From Novosphingobium sp. (GTDB lineage Bacteria > Pseudomonadota > Alphaproteobacteria > Sphingomonadales > Sphingomonadaceae): 14,066 nt of DNA. Of this stretch, positions 8,207-14,066 are shown one piece after another. Within the stretch, counting starts at the first letter, position 1, and each line of letters begins with the position of its first letter. The notes beneath the pieces were generated by a model. It was given only the letters and a program-made list of their open reading frames with translations, made no database searches and was not told the DNA's origin. The position numbers were made by a program, and so were the translations under genes. The DNA lies in NCBI GenBank assembly GCA_009885425.1, contig VFKS01000100.1, positions 1 through 14,066 on the forward strand. The letters are read 5' to 3'.

Positions 8207-8622
8207 GCAGCGCAGCGGCGCTGTATAGCGCTGAGGTTCTGGCACTCGCCGTCCGGTTGGCCGACTTTCCTCTGAGCGATGATTTGCCGCTGAAGGCCGG
8301 CGCCCGCGCGCCGGTTTGTGGGTCGAACGTAGCGCTCGGCCTGGCGCTGGACGATCACGGCAAGATCGCGCGGTTGGGGCTCAAGGCCCATGCCTGCGCC
8401 ATCGGACAAGCCTCTGCCGCGCTGTTCGCAAGGTCAGCACCGGGCAAGCGCCGCTCAGATATTGCGGCGGCGCTCAGCGAGATCGAGGCTTGGCTGGCGG
8501 ATACCGAGGCACCTGCGCCCCACTGGCCAGGTCTGTCTGCGATTGCCGCGGCCCGTTCCTATCCCGCCCGCCATGGCGCGATCCTGCTATCGTGGAAGGC
8601 CGCTTTGGCCGCGCTTCCCTAA
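8203..8622 (+). CDS. NifU/IscU/SufU-like iron-sulfur scaffold homologue lacking conserved ligands
   Basis: This 139-residue protein resembles the NifU N-terminal/SufU family that assembles or relays sulfur for Fe-S clusters. The fold is recognised from APVCGSNVALGLALD (36-50), the helix start HACAIGQASAALF (63-75) and the C-terminal YPARHGAILLSWKAAL (120-135). Compared from memory with B. subtilis SufU (ligands Cys41, Asp43, Cys66, Cys128), Cys39 and Cys65 are kept. The Asp position appears to be Ser41 and the third cysteine appears to be Ala126. It may therefore bind metal weakly or play a non-scaffold role. The GTG start overlaps the cvpA stop as GTGA, implying translational coupling; no strong Shine-Dalgarno is seen. 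Family assignment is good; function is uncertain. Confidence 0.75.
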   Translation: MSSAAALYSAEVLALAVRLADFPLSDDLPLKAGARAPVCGSNVALGLALDDHGKIARLGLKAHACAIGQASAALFARSAPGKRRSDIAAALSEIEAWLADTEAPAPHWPGLSAIAAARSYPARHGAILLSWKAALAALP

Positions 8623-8673
8623 GCTGCGCTGCTTGGTTAGAGCGATGTCAAGACCAATGGGGAGATTCTGACC

Positions 8674-10293
8674 ATGAGCAGCGAACCGGCCCGCCATCCG
8701 GCGGTAACGCCCAGCGCGAAAGAGATGCGGCTGGTGATCGGCGCGTCCTCGGCTGGGACCGTGTTCGAATGGTACGATTTCTTTATCTACGGCACGCTCG
8801 GCGCGATCCTCTCCAAGACCTTTTTCCCGACCGGCAATGCCACGCTGGAGATGTTGCTGTTCTGGCTGGTCTTCGCGGTTGGTTTCGGTTTCCGCCCGCT
8901 GGGTGCGGTGCTGTTTGGCTATCTGGGTGACAAGCTGGGCCGCAAATACACCTTCTTGGTCACCGTTACCCTGATGGGGGTGGCCACCGCCGGGGTCGGG
9001 ATGATCCCCTCGGCGGCGACGATCGGCTGGTGGGCGCCGGCGATCGTGATACTGCTGCGGATATTGCAGGGGTTGGCGCTGGGCGGCGAATATGGCGGCG
9101 CGGCGATCTATGTCGCAGAGCATTCGCCCTATGCCAAGCGGGGCTATTTCACCAGCTACATCCAGGCCAGCGTGGTCGGCGGTTTCGTGCTCAGCTTGAT
9201 CGTGGTGCTGGGCTGTAAGGCGGTTATGAGCCCTGAAACCTGGACTGCGTGGGGCTGGCGGGTGCCCTTCCTGCTCTCGATCCTGCTGCTAGCGATTTCG
9301 CTTTGGATGCGCTTCAAGCTGTCGGAAAGCCCGGTGTTTCAGGCGATGAAGGAAGAGGGCGAACTGGCCGGAAACCCCTTCGTCGAAAGCTTCACCTACC
9401 CCGGCAACAAGAAGCGGATATTGATTGCGCTGTTTGGAGTCGCGGCGGGCCTGACAGTGATCTGGTACACTGCGATGTTCTCTGGTCTGAGCTTCCTCAA
9501 AACGACAATGCGCGTGGAAGATACCACTGCTGAAATTCTGGTCGGGATGGCTGCGCTGGTCGGGATGGGGTTCTATATCTATTTCGGCCACCTGTCGGAC
9601 CGGATCGGGCGCAAGAAGCCGATCGTGATTGGCTATGCGCTGACGCTGCTGCTGCTGTTCCCGACCTATTGGCTGCTGGGCAGCGCGGTTCAGCCAGTTG
9701 GCGGGGCAAAGGAATGGACCATTTCCGGGCCGGACTGCGAATTTAGTCCGTTCGCGCAAGTGCAGGCGACCAATTGCGGCAAACTGATGGGCGATCTTTC
9801 TGCGGCCGGGATCGGTTACACGCTAAAGAGTGCGCCGGTCTTGGCGCTCAGCCATGGTGATGTCGCAGTTCCCGCCGATGGCCTCGATTGGAAAGATGCC
9901 AAGGCCCGCAAGGCCCAGATTGAAGGCTTTGCCGGCGCGAGAGTATTCAATGAGGAAAAGATCAAACCAAACCTAGGCCAGTCGCTCCAGATCCTTGCTG
10001 CGCTGCTGGTGCTGATGGCGCTGTCGGGCGCCACTTACGGTCCGGTCGCGGCGCTGCTTGCCGAAATGTTTCCGGCACGGGTGCGCTATAGCTCGATGTC
10101 GATCCCCTATCACATCGGGACTGGCTATTTCGGCGGGTTCCTGCCCTTCATCGCGGCCTATATCGTGGCCAAGACTGGCAATCCGTTTTCTGGCCTCTGG
10201 TACACCTGGGCGGTGGTACTGATGGCCTTCCTGGTGGCGCTGTGGGGACTGCCGAATGGCAAACCACGCGATTTCGGTGACGATGCCGCCTGA
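8674..10293 (+). CDS. MFS transporter, metabolite:H+ symporter (MHS) family, with large periplasmic insert
   Basis: This is a 539-residue inner-membrane, proton-coupled importer of the MHS family (relatives: ProP, KgtP, ShiA); its substrate cannot be read from sequence. Family signatures are SSAGTVFEWYDFFIYG (25-40), GFRPLGAVLFGYLGDKLGRK (72-91), GLALGGEYGGA (133-143), and the repeat of the TM2-3 motif as GHLSDRIGRKKP (305-316). Twelve spans can be placed at about 22-45, 62-84, 92-113, 121-141, 163-182, 196-213, 248-268, 286-306, 317-337, 437-456, 479-499 and 506-526. Typical MHS proteins have roughly 430-500 residues; here a polar stretch at 338-436 with Cys355 and Cys368 extends the TM9-TM10 loop. 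ATG at 8674 has GGGGAG 9 bases upstream. The alr gene starts inside its end. Confidence 0.9.
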   Translation: MSSEPARHPAVTPSAKEMRLVIGASSAGTVFEWYDFFIYGTLGAILSKTFFPTGNATLEMLLFWLVFAVGFGFRPLGAVLFGYLGDKLGRKYTFLVTVTLMGVATAGVGMIPSAATIGWWAPAIVILLRILQGLALGGEYGGAAIYVAEHSPYAKRGYFTSYIQASVVGGFVLSLIVVLGCKAVMSPETWTAWGWRVPFLLSILLLAISLWMRFKLSESPVFQAMKEEGELAGNPFVESFTYPGNKKRILIALFGVAAGLTVIWYTAMFSGLSFLKTTMRVEDTTAEILVGMAALVGMGFYIYFGHLSDRIGRKKPIVIGYALTLLLLFPTYWLLGSAVQPVGGAKEWTISGPDCEFSPFAQVQATNCGKLMGDLSAAGIGYTLKSAPVLALSHGDVAVPADGLDWKDAKARKAQIEGFAGARVFNEEKIKPNLGQSLQILAALLVLMALSGATYGPVAALLAEMFPARVRYSSMSIPYHIGTGYFGGFLPFIAAYIVAKTGNPFSGLWYTWAVVLMAFLVALWGLPNGKPRDFGDDAA

Positions 10294-11326
10294 ACAACCT
10301 TTCTGTCCGCTTCGGTTGACGCTGGATAGCGATGCGCTGGTTCACAACTGGCGGGCGCTTGACCGGCTGTCCGGGGCCGCGAAGGCCGGGGCGGCGGTCA
10401 AGGCCGATGGCTATGGCCTGGGTGCGCAGCGCGTGGTGCAGGCGCTGGCTGGGGCCGGTTGCGCAGAGTTCTTTATCGCACATATGGCTGAGGCGGCGCC
10501 GCTGCTCGAACTGGTGCCAGCCAATCGCATCGCGGTGCTGCACGGGCCTTTGAATGCACAGGATGCCGCCTACGCGAAGGCTGCGGGACTTCGCCCCGTG
10601 ATCAATTCGCTGCGCCAGGCACAGTTGTGGCTTGATGCCGGGGGTGGGCGCTGCGACCTGATGGTCGATACCGGAATCAATCGACTGGGTGTGCCGATGG
10701 CCGATTTGGGTGATCCGGTCTTGTTGGGCCTGCAGATCGACGTGCTCCATTCGCACCTCGCATCGGCGGACCAGGACGGGCCGCAAAGCGATCTGCAGCG
10801 GCGGCGCTGGGATGAAGCGCGCAGCCATGTTCCCCATGCCCGGGCCAGCCTAGCCAACAGCGCCGGGATCATGCTGGGGCCGGACTATCACGGCGATCTG
10901 ACCCGGCCAGGCCTGGCGCTCTATGGCGGGGTTCCCTGTGCCGCATTGGCTGGGGAGATCCGGCAAGTCGCGCGGCCTGAGGCAGCGATCATTCAGGTCC
11001 GCGATGTCGCGGTTGGCGAGAGCATCGGTTATAACGCCACCTTTACCGCACCAACTGCGATGCGGGTCGGGGTGATCGCGCTGGGCTATGCCGATGGCTA
11101 TCTGCGCTGCTGGTCGGGCAAAGGGGCGATGCTGGCCGGGCAGGAGCGGTTGCCTGTGTTGGGCCGGGTGTCGATGGATATGACTGTCATCGATCTGTCT
11201 GCTGCACCGCAACTGGCTGAAGGCGATTGGCTGACGGTGGACTACGCATTACCCGCAGCATCAGCGCTGACCGGACTGTCCCAGTATGAACTGCTAACCC
11301 TGCTGGGCCGCCGATTTCCGCGGTGA
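10256..11326 (+). CDS. alr: Alanine racemase (PLP-dependent)
   Basis: This enzyme interconverts L- and D-alanine in the cytosol to supply D-Ala for peptidoglycan. The product has 356 residues from this start. The PLP Schiff-base lysine is Lys49 in VKADGYGLG (48-56), and the second catalytic base is Tyr259 in IGYNATFTA. Other family motifs are MVDTGINRLG (136-145), HSHLASAD (165-172), RPGLALYGG (217-225), GYADGYLR (277-284) and GRVSMDMTVIDL (303-314). The start at 10256 has GGGGA 7 bases upstream and overlaps the transporter by 38 bases. The in-frame ATG at 10283 (overlap 11 bases) is an alternative that fits homology equally well but has a Shine-Dalgarno only 2 bases away. The overlap implies coupled expression with the transporter. 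Confidence 0.93.
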   Translation: MANHAISVTMPPEQPFCPLRLTLDSDALVHNWRALDRLSGAAKAGAAVKADGYGLGAQRVVQALAGAGCAEFFIAHMAEAAPLLELVPANRIAVLHGPLNAQDAAYAKAAGLRPVINSLRQAQLWLDAGGGRCDLMVDTGINRLGVPMADLGDPVLLGLQIDVLHSHLASADQDGPQSDLQRRRWDEARSHVPHARASLANSAGIMLGPDYHGDLTRPGLALYGGVPCAALAGEIRQVARPEAAIIQVRDVAVGESIGYNATFTAPTAMRVGVIALGYADGYLRCWSGKGAMLAGQERLPVLGRVSMDMTVIDLSAAPQLAEGDWLTVDYALPAASALTGLSQYELLTLLGRRFPR

Positions 11327-11328
11327 TG

Positions 11329-11370
11329 TTGCGCAGCAAGGTTTTGTTGCATTGCCGTTGTTGCAAGTGC
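11329..11370. promoter_or_regulatory. TTGC-rich candidate PhaR operator/promoter region upstream of phaR
   Basis: The 87-base gap between alr and phaR opens with TTGC-GCA-GCAA (11329-11339), an inverted repeat. It continues with TTGC at 11347, 11352 and 11361, the last as TTGCAAGTGC. PhaR proteins of Paracoccus and Rhodobacter bind TGC-rich sites of the CTGC-N3-GCAG kind and repress their own genes, so this is a plausible autoregulatory site. A palindrome TAACGTTA follows at 11371-11378. No convincing -35/-10 pair stands out. Confidence 0.45.
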
Positions 11371-11385
11371 TAACGTTACGGCTCG

Positions 11386-11398
11386 AGGGAGTTTCCCT
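11386..11398 (+). promoter_or_regulatory. Small hairpin before the phaR ribosome binding site
   Basis: AGGGA (11386-11390), a 3-base loop and TCCCT (11394-11398) can form a 5-bp stem ending 3 bases before the AGGA ribosome binding site of phaR (11402-11405; 8-base spacer to ATG). It may modulate initiation, but a stem this short can arise by chance. Confidence 0.25.
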
Positions 11399-11413
11399 AG
11401 CAGGAATTCAGCC

Positions 11414-11968
11414 ATGACCGACGCCAAGGGCGAAATCGTTGTTATCAAGAAATACGCCAACCGGCGGCTCTACAACACCAAGTCTTCCAGCTACATAACG
11501 CTCGATCATCTCGCCAAGATGACCCGCGAAGGGGTCGATTTCCAGGTGCTCGATGCCAAGACCGGAACCGATATCACCCACCAGATCCTGACCCAGATCA
11601 TTATGGAAGAAGAAACCGTGCGCGGCGAACAGATGCTGCCGGTCAACTTTCTGCGCCAGTTGATCTCGATGTATGGCAATTCGATGCAGGGGCTGGTGCC
11701 GCACTATCTCGAAGCCAGCATGGACCAGTTCCGCGCCAACCAATCCAAACTGCGCGAGGCGTTTGAGGCGAGTCTGGCCGGTAATCCTCTCGCCAAACTG
11801 GCGCAGCAAAATCTGGCAATCTTCAAAGCCGCCGCGTCAGCTTTCGTTCCGAACCTTGCCGACGACAAGGGTGCCGCGAGTGGCAAGGGCCAGGAAGACG
11901 AGATTGCTGCCTTGCGTAAACAGATGGCCGAAATGCAGGCCAAGCTGGATAAGCTGGGTAAGGGCTAA
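11414..11968 (+). CDS. phaR: Polyhydroxyalkanoate synthesis repressor PhaR
   Basis: PhaR is a DNA-binding repressor that senses PHA granules. When it binds polymer it releases the promoters of phasin genes and of phaR itself. The 184-residue product has the N-terminal PHB/PHA accumulation regulator DNA-binding domain, clear in KKYANRRLYNTKSSSYITLD (12-31) and running to about 67. The regulatory domain follows (about 74-110: MLPVNFLRQLISMYGNSMQG onward). An Ala-rich linker and a C-terminal coiled-coil-like stretch (about 161-182, rich in K, E, Q and L) complete it. ATG at 11414 has AGGA 8 bases upstream. No pha synthase gene is in the window, so the regulator stands apart from its targets. Its stop overlaps the stop of the convergent gene. 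Confidence 0.93.
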   Translation: MTDAKGEIVVIKKYANRRLYNTKSSSYITLDHLAKMTREGVDFQVLDAKTGTDITHQILTQIIMEEETVRGEQMLPVNFLRQLISMYGNSMQGLVPHYLEASMDQFRANQSKLREAFEASLAGNPLAKLAQQNLAIFKAAASAFVPNLADDKGAASGKGQEDEIAALRKQMAEMQAKLDKLGKG

Positions 11969-12548
11969 GCCTTGGTTTTTGCCTGATTGGGCAGGAGCGG
12001 CACACCGGGCTTTTCAAACTTTCGGCCTTTACCGACCTGCCATTCAACCGGATCGACCCCGGTTGGAAAACTGAACTGGCCAAGCTTGAGCACCGCTGCC
12101 AAGCGGCACAATCCGCCGCCGATTTGCACGACATAGGCCTTTTCAATTCCGACTTCGACCGCTTCAAATTCAGCCTTGAGCGTGAGAGTGAAATTGATCG
12201 GATTGGCTGACAGGCCAAAGCCTGAAATGCCCAGGATCGGGTAGAGATCGAGATCCTGTTCCAGCTTGCCTAGCCGGATAAAGCGGGGCTCGCCGCTGGC
12301 TTCACTGGCCTTGGCCTCAGCTTCGATCTCGGGCGATTTACCCCAGCCCTGAATGAACATCGGCAACAGATCGATCTGTTTGAGCTTTTCGGCCATGGCC
12401 GCCGCAATCCGCTGACCGGCAAGCCCCGACATCGCCTTCTGCATCCGCCCGCCGCCTTGTTCGCCAAGCTCTGCCGCGGCCTGCTGAGCGGCAGCGTCAA
12501 ACGTGTCGGGCGGGATCATCGCGGCGAGTTCGATCTGGCCGGGTTCGA

Positions 12549-12552
<4 letters not shown>
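11965..12552 (-). CDS. Unrecognised soluble protein, second gene of a two-gene operon
   Basis: I do not recognise this 195-residue protein. It has no signal peptide and no membrane span. The N-terminal half (about 12-95) looks helical and Ala/Glu/Gln-rich. The middle (about 100-165: DLDLYPILGISGFGLSANPI, then alternating residues such as NFTLTLKAEF and AYVVQIGGG) looks like beta-strands. The C-terminal tail (about 170-195) is Pro/Lys-rich. There is one cysteine. ATG at 12552 has an excellent AGGAG 7 bases upstream and overlaps the stop of the preceding gene as ATGA, so the two are translationally coupled and probably act together. The TAG overlaps the phaR TAA tail to tail. Reality of the gene rests on the strong RBS, the coupling and protein-like composition. 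Confidence 0.75.

Positions 12553-14066
<1,514 letters not shown>

Overview
This 14 kb window is GC-rich chromosomal DNA from an alphaproteobacterium, most likely of the Sphingomonadales (Sphingomonas/Novosphingobium/Erythrobacter type). The evidence is a dnaK promoter of the alphaproteobacterial RpoH type, a PhaR regulator, a TIGR03607-type patatin, a short archaeal/eukaryotic-type prolyl-tRNA synthetase, and an intergenic inverted repeat of the GGCTTCGACAGGCTCAGCCT kind that I associate with sphingomonad genomes. The taxonomy is an inference from gene content; no marker gene was compared.

Layout, left to right. (1) 1-434, minus: a lipoprotein of the PCu(A)C copper-chaperone family, cut at its 3' end by the window edge. 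(2) 435-609: divergent regulatory region with a strong match to an RpoH promoter for dnaK. (3) 610-3718, plus: dnaK and dnaJ, separated by a GC-rich hairpin that may attenuate read-through. (4) 3719-3815: short convergent gap holding a 26-bp-arm inverted repeat whose right arm runs into the end of the next gene. (5) 3816-6161, minus: a large patatin-like acyl hydrolase. (6) 6269-8622, plus: radA, a cvpA-family membrane protein and a degenerate NifU/SufU-like scaffold protein, tightly packed with a GTGA stop-start overlap. (7) 8674-11326, plus: a metabolite:H+ symporter-type MFS transporter with a large extra periplasmic loop, overlapping the biosynthetic alanine racemase gene. (8) 11414-11968, plus: phaR, the repressor of polyhydroxyalkanoate synthesis, preceded by a TTGC-rich candidate autoregulatory operator. 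(9) 11965-13274, minus: two unrecognised genes coupled by ATGA, namely a secreted, Pro/Thr-rich, single-span membrane protein and a soluble partner. (10) 13362 to the window end, plus: the first 235 codons of proS.

Most genes are housekeeping: chaperones, DNA recombination, tRNA charging, D-alanine supply and storage-polymer control. The parts least explained by known biology are the two-gene unknown operon between phaR and proS, the NifU-like protein lacking its third metal ligand, the roughly 100-residue insert in the transporter, and the repeat that supplies the last residues and stop codon of the patatin. I saw no tRNA, rRNA, CRISPR array, insertion sequence or phage gene. No gene-free stretch exceeds 300 bases; the longest is the 175-base dnaK upstream region.
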